DNA from: Veillonellaceae bacterium
GTDB lineage: Bacteria > Bacillota > Negativicutes > Veillonellales > Dialisteraceae
DNA length: 64,000 nucleotides
Reading direction: 5' to 3'
Assembly (NCBI GenBank): GCA_025992895.1
Contig: DAJPGA010000001.1
Location: 2,115,001-2,179,000, forward strand
The notes below the pieces were generated by a model. It ran no database searches. It was given only the letters and a program-made list of their open reading frames with translations, and was not told where the DNA came from. Positions 33,830 to 43,887 of this stretch are shown here, in pieces (the first letter of the stretch is position 1; every line of letters begins with the position of its first letter). The position numbers and the translations under genes were made by a program.

Positions 33830-34561
33830 ATGCCATGTAAAACCAAAGCGTCCCCGGAGGAAATGTTAGACCAGATTGCTTCATATCTCTATCAGGGTGT
33901 TACGATTACCCAGGCAGCTGAAAATCTTCATATGAGCCGCATAACATTCAGGAAATGGGTCCTCCGGTATAAAGAGGAGGGCTTTAAGGGATTGCGGCCC
34001 AGGCAGCATTTGTCTTACTACTCCAATCAGATGAAGATCCAGGCCGTAAAGGAATATCTTAAAGGCGGTGTTTCCATGCTTTCCGTCTGTGCCAAATACA
34101 GAATTTCCGGCACACTCTCCCTTAAAACATGGATTGAGGCGTATAATGAGCATAAGTTGACAGACCTCGTTTCTGAAGGAGGAGATCTTATGGGCAAACG
34201 CCAGCAATCGGTCAAGGAAGAGCGAGTCAGAATCGTTCAGGAGTGCATCGCCAGTGGATGCGATTATAACAAGATAGCCAAGAAGTACAACATGTCCTAC
34301 CAAACGCTCTACACATGGGTAAAAAAGTTCAAGGAAATGGGCGAAGTTGGTCTTGAGGATTACAGAGGAAAGCCGATCAGGCTCCAAACGCCCCGGACCG
34401 AAGAAGAACAGCTGCGTCAGGAGAATGCCAGACTTCTTGAAGAACAGAAGGATCTTATAGCAGAGATTGCCCTGCTAAAAAAAAAGATGGAGATAGAGGA
34501 AAGGTTGCGTTCCTCGAAGGATTCAGCCTTACTCACCTTCTCAGAGATTTTAAAGCCATAA
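33830..34561 (+). CDS. IS3 transposase OrfA, copy 5
   Basis: 243 residues, same protein as copies 1 and 2. Because copy 5 is complete, it and copies 1 and 2 are the likely active sources of transposase. Confidence 0.92.
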   Translation: MPCKTKASPEEMLDQIASYLYQGVTITQAAENLHMSRITFRKWVLRYKEEGFKGLRPRQHLSYYSNQMKIQAVKEYLKGGVSMLSVCAKYRISGTLSLKTWIEAYNEHKLTDLVSEGGDLMGKRQQSVKEERVRIVQECIASGCDYNKIAKKYNMSYQTLYTWVKKFKEMGEVGLEDYRGKPIRLQTPRTEEEQLRQENARLLEEQKDLIAEIALLKKKMEIEERLRSSKDSALLTFSEILKP

Positions 34562-35433
34562 AAGAAGTCCATGAAGAAACCAACATCTCCATAGAAAGTC
34601 TCTGCCGACTCTCAAAGGTCTCCCGGGCAGCTTATTACGGATGGCTGAATCATATTAAGAGCGGCCGTGAACTGCTGAGAGAAAAGGTCGCACAGGAGGT
34701 CATGAAAACCCATCAGGAATATCCGGATATGGGATACCGCCGGATTAACGATTGGATCAAGAAGGATGACAACATCAATATAAATGTAAGCGACAGTCTG
34801 GTTCTTCGTATCATGCGGATACTTAATATTAAGTCCGTGATCAAGTACAAGACCGATGGTTGCACTCGTAACGCAAAGGATCCAAAGTACATTTTTGAAA
34901 ACCTGCTGAACCGTGACTTTGATGCCGGCGTGTCCAATGCAAGATGGATGACGGATGTCACTGAATTCAAGTACACAACTGCTGATGGAGTTTTGCACAA
35001 GTTATATTTAAGCGCGATTATTGACGGCCATGATCGCCGGATTGTCTCTTATGTCATCGGCGACAGGAACAATACTGCACTGGCTTTTGAGACAATGGAA
35101 AAGGCACTTAAAGAGAATCCTGGAGAACATCCAATGATTCATACCGACCGCGGATTCCAGTATACAAGCAACGGATTCCATAAGATTGTTGAAAAAGCAG
35201 GACTGGTTCACAGCATGTCCCGTGTAGGCTGCTGTGCAGACAACGGTCTGATGGAAGGGTTCTGGGGAATGCTGAAGCGCGAACGTTACTACACACGTAA
35301 ATTCACCAGCCGTAAAGCAGTGGTAAGCATGATCAACGGCTACATCTACTTCTACAACAACAAACGCATTCAGCGCAAATTACATCTTTTAGCTCCAATG
35401 GAAGTATTCAACGCAGCTCCAATGGCTGCATGA
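34486..35433 (+). CDS. IS3 transposase OrfB, copy 5
   Basis: The -1 frame from the slippery site at 34477-34486 to the TGA at 35433, with intact DDE triad. An internal ATG lies at 34702. Confidence 0.92.
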   Translation, partial: DGDRGKVAFLEGFSLTHLLRDFKAIKEVHEETNISIESLCRLSKVSRAAYYGWLNHIKSGRELLREKVAQEVMKTHQEYPDMGYRRINDWIKKDDNININVSDSLVLRIMRILNIKSVIKYKTDGCTRNAKDPKYIFENLLNRDFDAGVSNARWMTDVTEFKYTTADGVLHKLYLSAIIDGHDRRIVSYVIGDRNNTALAFETMEKALKENPGEHPMIHTDRGFQYTSNGFHKIVEKAGLVHSMSRVGCCADNGLMEGFWGMLKRERYYTRKFTSRKAVVSMINGYIYFYNNKRIQRKLHLLAPMEVFNAAPMAA

Positions 35434-35498
35434 TTAAGATTAAAGTACGATTAGATTTTTTATGATATTTATTTGTCTGTATTAACAAATCCGCACCA

Positions 35499-36237
35499 GG
35501 CTCGTCCAGGAAGCAAGGCCCATCGATCTTGTATACATCGGAATGAAGGTAAGGACACCGCCGTAAGCAAAGAATACAAGTCCGCCCAGGATAACGAAGG
35601 GAAGTGCTTTCTTTTCAAAGAAGTCACTTACATGAATGCCCTTCTTCTTTTTCCCGGAAGGTTTGACGACTTCATCAGGAAGGCGCTTCCTGTTTCCTGC
35701 AATGACTGCGGCAATCGCAAGAAGGCAGAGGAAGCCGAAGAGCATTTTCGAGCCGAACCAGCCGATGATCAGAAGGCCCACGAGCGGCCCGATGACCATG
35801 GCCATATTTCCGGATACGGCAAAGTATCCGATGCCTTCGCCTTTTCTTTTGGCAGGAAGGACGAGAGCTGCCATGGCAGCCGATGCGGTCGTGCCGATGG
35901 CAAAGACGATGCCATGGACCAGACGAAGCCCATAAACCATGTGAAGGCTCGATGCCAGAAGGAAGCCTCCCATGATGAGGACGAAGAGGACGGTCGAAAT
36001 GAGAAGAAGCTTCTGCTTGTTCACGCCGTCAATGATGCGTCCTGCGATCGGCCTCGTGCAGACGGTCCCGATCTGAAAACAGGTCATGGCCATCCCTGCT
36101 GCAAGCTGTCCGTCGCCCAGGTCATCCATGATGAAGACTGGCAAAGCGGCTATCAAAATATACTGTGACATGAAATAAAAGAAATTCGTAAGACCCATCC
36201 CGATAAACTCAGGAGTCCAAAGCTTTTGCTGCGGCAT
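35499..36237 (-). pseudogene. MFS transporter, 3' end removed by IS copy 5
   Basis: An N-terminal MFS half of about 246 residues, roughly seven transmembrane helices, with the loop motif RPIAGRIIDGVNKQKLL between helices 2 and 3. Homologues are about 390-400 residues, so the last 150 are absent. The reading frame enters the IS terminal repeat after GLASWTS and stops within it. No C-terminal part is found on the far side of the IS pair, so sequence was deleted, not just separated. The substrate of the original carrier is unknown. It probably makes no functional product. Confidence 0.88.
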
Positions 36238-36279
36238 ACGATCACCTATTTCCTTTCACCGGCGCAACGGTAATTTATT

Positions 36280-36351
36280 TTTACCTATTAATAGAAAACA
36301 TCTATAATGGAAACGTTTCTCTATTATAGCACAGGATTTGGAAAATGGTAA
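36280..36351. promoter_or_regulatory. Divergent promoters around a GAAACGTTTC palindrome
   Basis: Plus strand: TTTACC (36280-36285), 17-bp spacer, TATAAT (36303-36308). Minus strand: TTACCA (36346-36351), 17-bp spacer, TATAAT (36323-36328). The perfect 10-bp palindrome GAAACGTTTC (36310-36319) sits between the two -10 boxes, over both start points. Such CG-centred palindromes are typical of LacI/CcpA-family operators. The minus promoter serves the truncated MFS gene. Confidence 0.5.
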
Positions 36352-36485
36352 AAATTTTCGGAAACTCCCCCGCCCTTTCTTTTTCATGTCATAACCTGTC
36401 CTCCTTTCCGCTATAATAAAAGTGTCATAGTATAATAGAAATAATAAAGGAATGCTTGGTGGACTGCCGCCAGAAAGGACATCCC

Positions 36486-39400
36486 ATGAGCTTACATTTC
36501 ATATTCGGCCGCGCGGGCACGGGAAAGACGACCCGCTGCTGCCGGGAAATCCAGGATTATGTACGCGGGGAAACAGGAAGGAAGGCCTTCCTTCTCGTGC
36601 CGGACCAGGGAACGTACACGGCTGAGTACCTGCTCGCGAAATCGTTTCCGGGCGAAGGTTTCACAGACGTCACGGTCTGCGGCTTCTCGCGCCTTGCCTA
36701 CCGCGTCTTTCAGGAGCTGCACTCGCCGGTCGCAGAAGCCCTCTCGCCGCTTGGCCAGCAGATCATCGTAAGAAGGATTCTTGATGAAAAGAAGGATGAA
36801 CTCCAGATGATCGTCAAAGCTGCATCCCACCCGCATTTTTCGGAAGAAGTGCGCCTTCTTCTCCACCAGCTCGATCTTTTCTGCGTGACAGAAAATGATC
36901 TTGCCGATGCTGCAGAAGAAGAAGGGGACACGCCGCTTGGGCGCAAGATGAAGGATCTTTCCATCATCTATACGGCCTACAATGAATACCTCCGCACCCA
37001 TTTCAATTATGAAGGCAGCCTTTTCGACCTTCTGTCGCGCGAAATTCCCAAGTCCGACATGATCCGTCATTCACGCATCTGGATCGACGGCTTCAACGGC
37101 ATGGCACCGCAGAAGATCAATATCGTTTCCGCTCTCATCCATACGGCAGAGGAAGTCACGATGACGCTGCAGATGGACAGGCCGGAAGACGCCGCGGAGA
37201 ATACGACCTTCCTTCGTCCTTACAAGCTGTACGAGGAACTTTCCCTTCGTGAACGCCATTCGGACTTCACGACGCTTACGGAAAAAGTCCGCTTCCATTC
37301 TCCCCGTCTTTCTTCGATGGATGAATTCTTCTTTGCCAGACGCGCTCTTTCATGCCCGCTTCCCAGGGAAAAAATCGTGCGCCCCGAAGAAGGGCTCCAT
37401 ATCCTCCGCGCCGCAAGGAAGGAAGAAGAGGTGGATGCGATTTCCCGTGCCATCCTGACGCTCGTCCGTGACAAGGGCTTCCGCTGGAGGGACATCCTTG
37501 TCCTTCTAAGGACGCCTGACGATTACACGGATATTTTCGAGCGCTCTTTTGAGAAATACAAGATTGCCGCCTTCATCGACAAGAAGCATCCGATGAACAA
37601 CCATCCGCTCGTCATGATGACGGACGGCCTTCTCCGCTTCCTGACAGCTGAGACGACGAGGAAGAATTCCGGCTGGCAGAAGGAAACGATTTTCCGACTC
37701 TTGAAGACCTTCCTCCTGCGCGATCTCACGCCCGAGGAAACAGACCGTCTTGAAAACTACGTCCTCTCCCACGGCATCCGTGCCTGGCAGTGGCATAACC
37801 CATGGAAATTCCGTGAGTACTGGGATATTGACGCAGAAGCGCAGCCGCCTTCCGAGAAGGAGCTTGCGGCCCTCCGGGAAGCCAATGACTGGAGAGTGCG
37901 TCTCACAAGCCTCCTCGATCCCCTTGCCGCCTCCTGGAAGAAAGCTGAGACGGTCCGCGAAAAGTGCGCGCTCCTCTACCAGTTCTACCTTGATGAAAAG
38001 GTGCCGGATACGCTTGCCGGGCTCGATGATGTCGAATCTCTTCATACGAATATCCGCACGCACCTTCAGGTATGGAAAAAGATGCTCTCGCTTCTGGACG
38101 AAATCGTCCATGCTGCGGGTGATGAAATCATGAGTGGAAAGGATTTCCTCTCCCTCTTCGAAGACGGGCTATCCTCGCTCACGTATTCGACCATTCCGCC
38201 ATCCCTTGACCATGTGACGGTCACCGGCATGGACCGCGGGTATGCCATGGAAGCGCGCGCCGTCTTCATTCCGGGCATCTGCGAAGGGGATTTCCCGAAG
38301 AACATCGGCGAATCCGGCTTCTTCACTGAATCGGAAAGGCAGAAGATTTTCTCAGAAAGCCGCCTCCGCTTCGGCGCCGATCTCATGCAGGTCGTCCATC
38401 AGGAGCAGTTCTACTGTTACCTGGCCCTGACGCGCGCTTCGGACGTCCTCTACCTCTCCCTTCCCGCGGTCAGGGAAGACGGCACGGAGACCGAGCCCTC
38501 GCTCCTTCTGACGCAGCTCTCCGGCCTCGGTTATCCATCGGAAGACATCCACGTCCTCCCGCCGTCCCCGGCCAATGACGATGCGTCCTTCTTCTGCAAT
38601 CCCGATCAGGCGCTTTCCCTTCTCCCTTCCATCCTGCGCGAAAGCATCCCGGAGAAGGATTCCCGTTGGGCAGGCCTTGCTGCATGGGCAAAAAATAATC
38701 CTTCTTATGGCACTACCCTTTGGTTAAAGATGCAAAGCCTCCACTATTCCAATGAGGCAGAGCCGCTCCCGCTGGACATTGCCGCGCGCCTCTTCAAGCC
38801 GGGCGGAAGGTTCTTAAGCTCCGTCACCCGCCTTGAAAACTACCGCGGCTGCGCATACCGCTATTTCCTGCAATATGGCCTTGGCATCAAGGAAAGGGAC
38901 ACCGGAGACCTCCAGTCGCTCGACTTCGGCAATTACCTCCATGCATCGCTCCATCGTTTCGGAAGCGTCCTGGGGAAAGAGAACAAGCAGTGGAGAGATG
39001 CGACGGATGAGGACATCGAGAACCTTTCGAGCAAGATTGCCTCCTCCATCGCGCCCCGCGTCCGCTACGGCGCACTCCACTCGGATGCTGCCTCCCGCTA
39101 CACGGAAAATGCGCTCAATAAGACATTCAAGAATACACTTTCTTCCTTAAGGGAATGGAGTAAGTCGAGCTCCTTTGACACGAAAGCCCTGGAGCACAAG
39201 TTCTTCCTGCACCTTCGGGCAGAAAACGGGGAAACCTTCACGCTGAACGGCAAGATCGACCGCGTCGATATGCTTGGCGAGAACGTCGCTGTCTACGACT
39301 ACAAGACGGGCCATACGACGGCAAGCCTTGTGGAAATCGTCAGCGGCCTCAAGCTCCAGCTTCTCACCTACCTTCTGGGCCTCATGGAAGAGGCAGATGG

Positions 39401-39920
39401 GAATCCGCTCCTTCCTGCCGCTCTCATGTATATTTACCTTTCAGGCGATGTCAAGATCGTCTCGTCCGTGCCGCATAGTGGAATTCCTGACCTTCCGGCC
39501 AAGGACGGTGCATCCGGCTTTATCACCTCATCGGGTGTAACCGTTTACGATCTCGACAGCCGCGCCGGCAGTAATGACTCGATCCTTCCTGTCCGCATGA
39601 AGAATGACGGGAATCCGTATAATACAGGAAATGTGCTCTCCAAAGAAGATTTCGATTATCTTCTGCGGATCGTGAAGAAGAGGATCATCATGCTCTATGA
39701 AGAGATGATTTCCGGCAGGATCGATATCCGTCCCGTCCGCTTCAAGGGAAGCTCGCCCTGCAAGTACTGCCCATACCACTCCATCTGTCGCTTCGATCCG
39801 AGCCGCAGGGAAGAAAATTACGATTACATCCACGCTGTCAGCGACAAAGATATGCAGCGTGAGCTTCCAGGTATAGCATTCGATATGACAAAACCAAGAA
39901 AGGAGGATGACAATGGCTAA
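36486..39920 (+). CDS. addB: Helicase-exonuclease subunit AddB
   Basis: A 1144-residue subunit of the AddAB (RexAB-like) complex that resects double-strand breaks and prepares ends for RecA. The N-terminal Walker A is GRAGTGKT. The C-terminal RecB-like nuclease domain has the VAVYDYKTGHT active-site motif. The iron-sulfur cysteines that pin this domain are visible as one in ENYRGCAYRYF and three in CKYCPYHSIC near the end, with AddB spacing. The ATG at 36486 has AGAAAGGA upstream; an earlier TTG adds ten residues without improving the site. Its stop overlaps addA by eight bases. Confidence 0.95.
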   Translation: MSLHFIFGRAGTGKTTRCCREIQDYVRGETGRKAFLLVPDQGTYTAEYLLAKSFPGEGFTDVTVCGFSRLAYRVFQELHSPVAEALSPLGQQIIVRRILDEKKDELQMIVKAASHPHFSEEVRLLLHQLDLFCVTENDLADAAEEEGDTPLGRKMKDLSIIYTAYNEYLRTHFNYEGSLFDLLSREIPKSDMIRHSRIWIDGFNGMAPQKINIVSALIHTAEEVTMTLQMDRPEDAAENTTFLRPYKLYEELSLRERHSDFTTLTEKVRFHSPRLSSMDEFFFARRALSCPLPREKIVRPEEGLHILRAARKEEEVDAISRAILTLVRDKGFRWRDILVLLRTPDDYTDIFERSFEKYKIAAFIDKKHPMNNHPLVMMTDGLLRFLTAETTRKNSGWQKETIFRLLKTFLLRDLTPEETDRLENYVLSHGIRAWQWHNPWKFREYWDIDAEAQPPSEKELAALREANDWRVRLTSLLDPLAASWKKAETVREKCALLYQFYLDEKVPDTLAGLDDVESLHTNIRTHLQVWKKMLSLLDEIVHAAGDEIMSGKDFLSLFEDGLSSLTYSTIPPSLDHVTVTGMDRGYAMEARAVFIPGICEGDFPKNIGESGFFTESERQKIFSESRLRFGADLMQVVHQEQFYCYLALTRASDVLYLSLPAVREDGTETEPSLLLTQLSGLGYPSEDIHVLPPSPANDDASFFCNPDQALSLLPSILRESIPEKDSRWAGLAAWAKNNPSYGTTLWLKMQSLHYSNEAEPLPLDIAARLFKPGGRFLSSVTRLENYRGCAYRYFLQYGLGIKERDTGDLQSLDFGNYLHASLHRFGSVLGKENKQWRDATDEDIENLSSKIASSIAPRVRYGALHSDAASRYTENALNKTFKNTLSSLREWSKSSSFDTKALEHKFFLHLRAENGETFTLNGKIDRVDMLGENVAVYDYKTGHTTASLVEIVSGLKLQLLTYLLGLMEEADGNPLLPAALMYIYLSGDVKIVSSVPHSGIPDLPAKDGASGFITSSGVTVYDLDSRAGSNDSILPVRMKNDGNPYNTGNVLSKEDFDYLLRIVKKRIIMLYEEMISGRIDIRPVRFKGSSPCKYCPYHSICRFDPSRREENYDYIHAVSDKDMQRELPGIAFDMTKPRKEDDNG

Positions 39921-42900
39921 CCGCTGGACCCCGGCGCAGCAGGAAGCGCTGGATACAAGAAACAAGAATCTCCTGCTCTCAGCCGCTGCAGGAAGCGGCA
40001 AGACCGCAGTCCTCACCGAACGCATCACCCGCATCGCAGGCGACATGGAAAGCGGCATCGATATCAATGAGCTCCTCGTCCTCACTTTCACAAAGGCAGC
40101 CGCCGCTGAAATGAAGAGCCGCGTCTCGGCGTCTTTGACAAACAAGCTCCGCGAAGCGGATGCAGAAAACAATCTGCCCCTCATCCATCACTTAGAGCGC
40201 CAGCTCTCTCTCATGGGAAGCGCGCAGATTTCCACGCTCGACTCCTTCTTCCAGTCGCTCCTCCGCCAGTACTTCTACCTCCTCGATCTGGATCCCAAGA
40301 CACAGATCATGGCAGATGAAAACGAAGGATACCTGCTGAAGGAAGCCGTCCTTGCCGAAGTGCTGGAAAGATGGTACGAAGAAGCGGACCCGGATTTCCT
40401 CAAAACGGCCGACCTCTTTGCCAGCCGCTACCAGGACCGCGACCTGAAGGATACGATCCTGCGCATCCACAACTTCTCCTGCTCGATGCCATTCCCGATC
40501 GACTGGCTCAAGCATCTGCCCGATCCCTACAACATCCCCGATGGTACGAAGCTGGACGATATTCCCTGGAGCTATGATTTCCTGGCCTCGATCATTTCCA
40601 CTTCGGAGAAGATCAGCGAATACTACCGCCGCGCCTTTGAGATCATGGATCAGAATGATGCAGCGCGTGCCGTCTACAGCGATCAGCTTTCGAATGAATA
40701 CAGCTTCATTTCCTCTCTCGCCGAAGTTTCTTCCTGGAAAGACCTCTATGACCTTCCCTCCTTTACCTTCGCCCGTCGCACAATCGCAACCGCCAAGGTG
40801 CTGAAGCCTTATGGAATGCTTGTCAAAGAGTTCAATGCCACTCCGGATGCTGAGACCATCAAGGCTCTCCGGAAGCAGGCTGCGGCTACGTATAATAAGT
40901 CGATAGCTCCCCTGATCGGGATTTCCGAAGACCAGTGGATCGGAGAGACGCGCAATATGGCTCCGATCGTGAAGGTGCTCTCTGACATTACCATCGACTT
41001 CACGCATTCCCTTTCGGAGAGGAAACGCCAGGAAGGCGTCATGGATTTCAATGACCTGGAGCACTATGTCTTGGACGTCCTCGTCGACAAGGATGATCCG
41101 GCATTCACGCCTGAGACGGCCGCTGATTTCCCGTCGGAAGCCGCTCTTGCCATACGCTCCCGCTACAAGGAAGTCATGATCGATGAGTACCAGGACACGA
41201 ATGGCGTGCAGGAACTCATCACGTCCCTTCTCTCCAGCGGAGACAACCGCTTCATGGTCGGCGACATCAAGCAGAGCATTTACCGCTTCCGTCAGGCAGA
41301 CCCGACGATTTTCCTCGGAAAGTACAATGACTTCAGCACGAACGAGGCTGCCACAGACCACAGGATCGACCTCAATAAGAATTTCCGAAGCGATGCGGCC
41401 ATCCTTTCTTCCATCAATTTCATCTTCCGCCAGATCATGACGGAAAGAAATCTGGAGCTGAACTACGGGGAAGCCGAAGCGCTCTACCCGGGACGCCACG
41501 AGGAAGAGAGACCCGCTGATTACTGCGGCGGCTCTGTCTCCATCGGCCTCATCGACAAGGATATCGAAGAGGCTAAGAATGATAATCCCAAAATCAAGGA
41601 TATGGAAAATATACGCCTTGAAGGCAGACTGATTGCGGCAAAAATCCGCAGCCTCATCGACAGCAAGGCCAAGGTCATGAACGGCGACGGCACCTTCCGC
41701 CCCATCACTTACAGTGATATCGTCATTCTTCTCCGCTCTGTGGCAGGAAAGGCGCCCATCCTTTTGAAGGTCATGGGAGAATACGGCATTCCTGCGATTT
41801 CCGACAGGGAAGATGACTACATCCAGAATCCGGAAGTCGAGACGCTCCTTGCGCTCCTCAAGATCATCGACAATCCGCTGCAGGACCTGGCGCTGACGGC
41901 TGTCCTGCGTTCTGTCTTCGTAGGCCTTGATGAAGAGGATCTTTCGCGCCTGCGCCTGGCCCAGAAGGCTGCCGGTGCTGAGCATATCTGGCCTGTCCTT
42001 GGAAATGCGGATCATATCCTCAAACCGGGAGGAGCCGGCCTTGTTTCTTCCTTCCTTTCCCTCTATAAGGAATGGCGCCTGCAGGCTGTCAAGGACGGCG
42101 CAGCACCGCTTATCAGGAAGATCATCGCGGATACCGATTACCTCACTTACGTCTCCGGACTTTCCGGCGGCGAATTCAGGAAAGCGCATGTCCTTGCCTT
42201 CTACCAGCTGGCTCTTTCGAGGGACAGCGGCGCCAGGAGCGGCCTCTACTCTTTCCTCACCGAGCTCTCGCGCCTGACGAAGGACGGACGTAATTTCCGC
42301 GCCAAGACGCCTTCTGTCTCTGCTGCCGATGCCGTCCGCATCATGACGATCCACAGGAGCAAGGGTCTTGAATTCCCGGTCGTCTTCCTGGCCGATGCGG
42401 CAAAAGAATTCAACCTGCGCGACACGAAGGCAACGGCCGTCTGCCACAAGGACAGGGGAATCGGCATCCAGTACTATGACGAAGAGACCCATGCACGCTG
42501 GCCCAGCCTCTACTGGTATTCCGTCCGCTCCGCTTCCGAAAGGGAAAGCAAGGCTGAAGAAGCGCGCCTCCTCTACGTCGCCATGACGCGCGCAAGAGAC
42601 AAGCTCTTCATTACAGCCACTTTGAAGGATACCATAAGATCCCTTGACCTCTGGATGGCCTCCCTGGCCGGCACGGAAACAGGCGAAGTCCGCCCGCTCC
42701 CGTCCTATATTACGGCCGGTGCCGCTTCCTACCTTGACTGGATCATGCCGGCGGCGCTCCGCCACCGCTCATCAAAAGAGGTATGGGACCGTCTCATGCG
42801 CATCCCCTCCTATGCCGAGGATGCAGAAGGAGACCACTCCCTTTTCGATATTTCCATCACTCCGGAAACTTCGCTCCTCAGGGCGGATGAAACCGCGGAT

Positions 42901-43821
42901 GCTGCGGAAACGGAAAAGCAGCTGATCGAGGTGGAAGAAACGCCGGAGACGAATGCTGACCGCTTCCTTGCTTCTCTTCCTTCTGAGGTCCCCGAAGATC
43001 TTTCCCGCCGTCTCACATGGAGCTATGCCTTCCCGGGCGCTGCCAATACACCGGGCAAGCTGACGGCAACAGCCGCGGTCAAGCTTCGTGAAACGCTTGA
43101 AGCTTCGGAAAGCGATGAACCGCCATATGCCTCTGAAATCCTGGCGCCGGACCTTCCTCCCCTTCCTGAAACGGAAGAGGGCGAAGAAAATGAGGAAACA
43201 GAAGGAATGAAGGAAACTCTTCCTGCCGATTATGCAGAGCCTCCTGCTTTCCTTTCCGGCGGAAAACCAGGCTTTACAGGTACTTCCTTTGGTACGCTCA
43301 TGCATAAGGCAATGGAAATGATCGATTTCAAAACCGTCCCGGCAACAAGGGAAGCACTCCGGAATGAAATCATGCGCCTTACGGAATCGGGCATCTTCAC
43401 GAAGGATGAAGAAGACGTCCTCCTTTCGGAAAGGAAGTATACGAATCCTGTCGCTTCTCTCATCACTTTCGCAGAAAGCCCACTTGGCACTCTCATGAAG
43501 GAAGCAGAGACGGTCAGGAAGGAAATGCCCTTCTCGATCCTCCTTCCGGCGGATTCTTTCTATCCCGACTGTGAAAAGGGAGAGAAGATATTCCTGCAGG
43601 GGATCATGGACTGCCTCCTTGAAACGAAGGATGGCCTTACCGTCATCGATTACAAGACGGACCGCGTCATGACCGAAGAGGAACTTCGCGAGCATTACAA
43701 GATCCAGCTTCAGGTCTACGGGGAAGCCGCGGAAAAGCTCCTCGGAAAACCTGTCGTCCACCTTTTCCTCTGGGCCTTCCGCTTAGGAAAAGCCATCGAC
43801 ATACCTCTCCATAGGAATTAA
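39913..43821 (+). CDS. addA: Helicase-exonuclease subunit AddA
   Basis: A 1302-residue UvrD/RecB-type helicase-nuclease, partner of AddB. Walker A is SAAAGSGKT (about 23-31), motif II is MIDEYQDTN, motif III contains VGDIKQSIYRFRQADP, motif V is TIHRSKGLEFPVV, and motif VI LLYVAMTRARDKL. The C-terminal nuclease has GLTVIDYKTD near 1243. Between helicase and nuclease an acidic linker (TEEGEENEETEG) is visible. The ATG at 39913 is six bases after AGGAGG inside the end of addB; an ATG at 39907 would touch that site. Confidence 0.96.
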   Translation: MANRWTPAQQEALDTRNKNLLLSAAAGSGKTAVLTERITRIAGDMESGIDINELLVLTFTKAAAAEMKSRVSASLTNKLREADAENNLPLIHHLERQLSLMGSAQISTLDSFFQSLLRQYFYLLDLDPKTQIMADENEGYLLKEAVLAEVLERWYEEADPDFLKTADLFASRYQDRDLKDTILRIHNFSCSMPFPIDWLKHLPDPYNIPDGTKLDDIPWSYDFLASIISTSEKISEYYRRAFEIMDQNDAARAVYSDQLSNEYSFISSLAEVSSWKDLYDLPSFTFARRTIATAKVLKPYGMLVKEFNATPDAETIKALRKQAAATYNKSIAPLIGISEDQWIGETRNMAPIVKVLSDITIDFTHSLSERKRQEGVMDFNDLEHYVLDVLVDKDDPAFTPETAADFPSEAALAIRSRYKEVMIDEYQDTNGVQELITSLLSSGDNRFMVGDIKQSIYRFRQADPTIFLGKYNDFSTNEAATDHRIDLNKNFRSDAAILSSINFIFRQIMTERNLELNYGEAEALYPGRHEEERPADYCGGSVSIGLIDKDIEEAKNDNPKIKDMENIRLEGRLIAAKIRSLIDSKAKVMNGDGTFRPITYSDIVILLRSVAGKAPILLKVMGEYGIPAISDREDDYIQNPEVETLLALLKIIDNPLQDLALTAVLRSVFVGLDEEDLSRLRLAQKAAGAEHIWPVLGNADHILKPGGAGLVSSFLSLYKEWRLQAVKDGAAPLIRKIIADTDYLTYVSGLSGGEFRKAHVLAFYQLALSRDSGARSGLYSFLTELSRLTKDGRNFRAKTPSVSAADAVRIMTIHRSKGLEFPVVFLADAAKEFNLRDTKATAVCHKDRGIGIQYYDEETHARWPSLYWYSVRSASERESKAEEARLLYVAMTRARDKLFITATLKDTIRSLDLWMASLAGTETGEVRPLPSYITAGAASYLDWIMPAALRHRSSKEVWDRLMRIPSYAEDAEGDHSLFDISITPETSLLRADETADAAETEKQLIEVEETPETNADRFLASLPSEVPEDLSRRLTWSYAFPGAANTPGKLTATAAVKLRETLEASESDEPPYASEILAPDLPPLPETEEGEENEETEGMKETLPADYAEPPAFLSGGKPGFTGTSFGTLMHKAMEMIDFKTVPATREALRNEIMRLTESGIFTKDEEDVLLSERKYTNPVASLITFAESPLGTLMKEAETVRKEMPFSILLPADSFYPDCEKGEKIFLQGIMDCLLETKDGLTVIDYKTDRVMTEEELREHYKIQLQVYGEAAEKLLGKPVVHLFLWAFRLGKAIDIPLHRN

Positions 43822-43828
43822 AGCAAGC

Positions 43829-43866
43829 AAAAAGGATGTGAACCATTTGGAACACATCCTTTTTTT
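43829..43866. terminator. Terminator between addA and the convergent lipoprotein gene
   Basis: AAAAAGGATGTG pairs with CACATCCTTTTT around AACCATTTGGAA, with T-runs usable from both directions. Confidence 0.85.
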
Positions 43867-43887
43867 GATGGCATATTATTTTGGATA

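Larger units (their letters stand above)
33771..35498 (+). mobile_element. IS3-family element, copy 5, complete
   Basis: 1728 bp, intact ends and A9 run. It abuts truncated copy 4 on the left in head-to-head orientation and lies inside an MFS gene on the right. The immediately flanking triplets are both GGC (33768-33770 and 35499-35501), consistent with a 3-bp duplication. Confidence 0.94.

Noticed and set aside
40192..42765. 857-codon open frame on the minus strand inside addA
   Set aside because: Antisense shadow of addA; unbroken only because of third-position C and G preference. No domain is recognisable.
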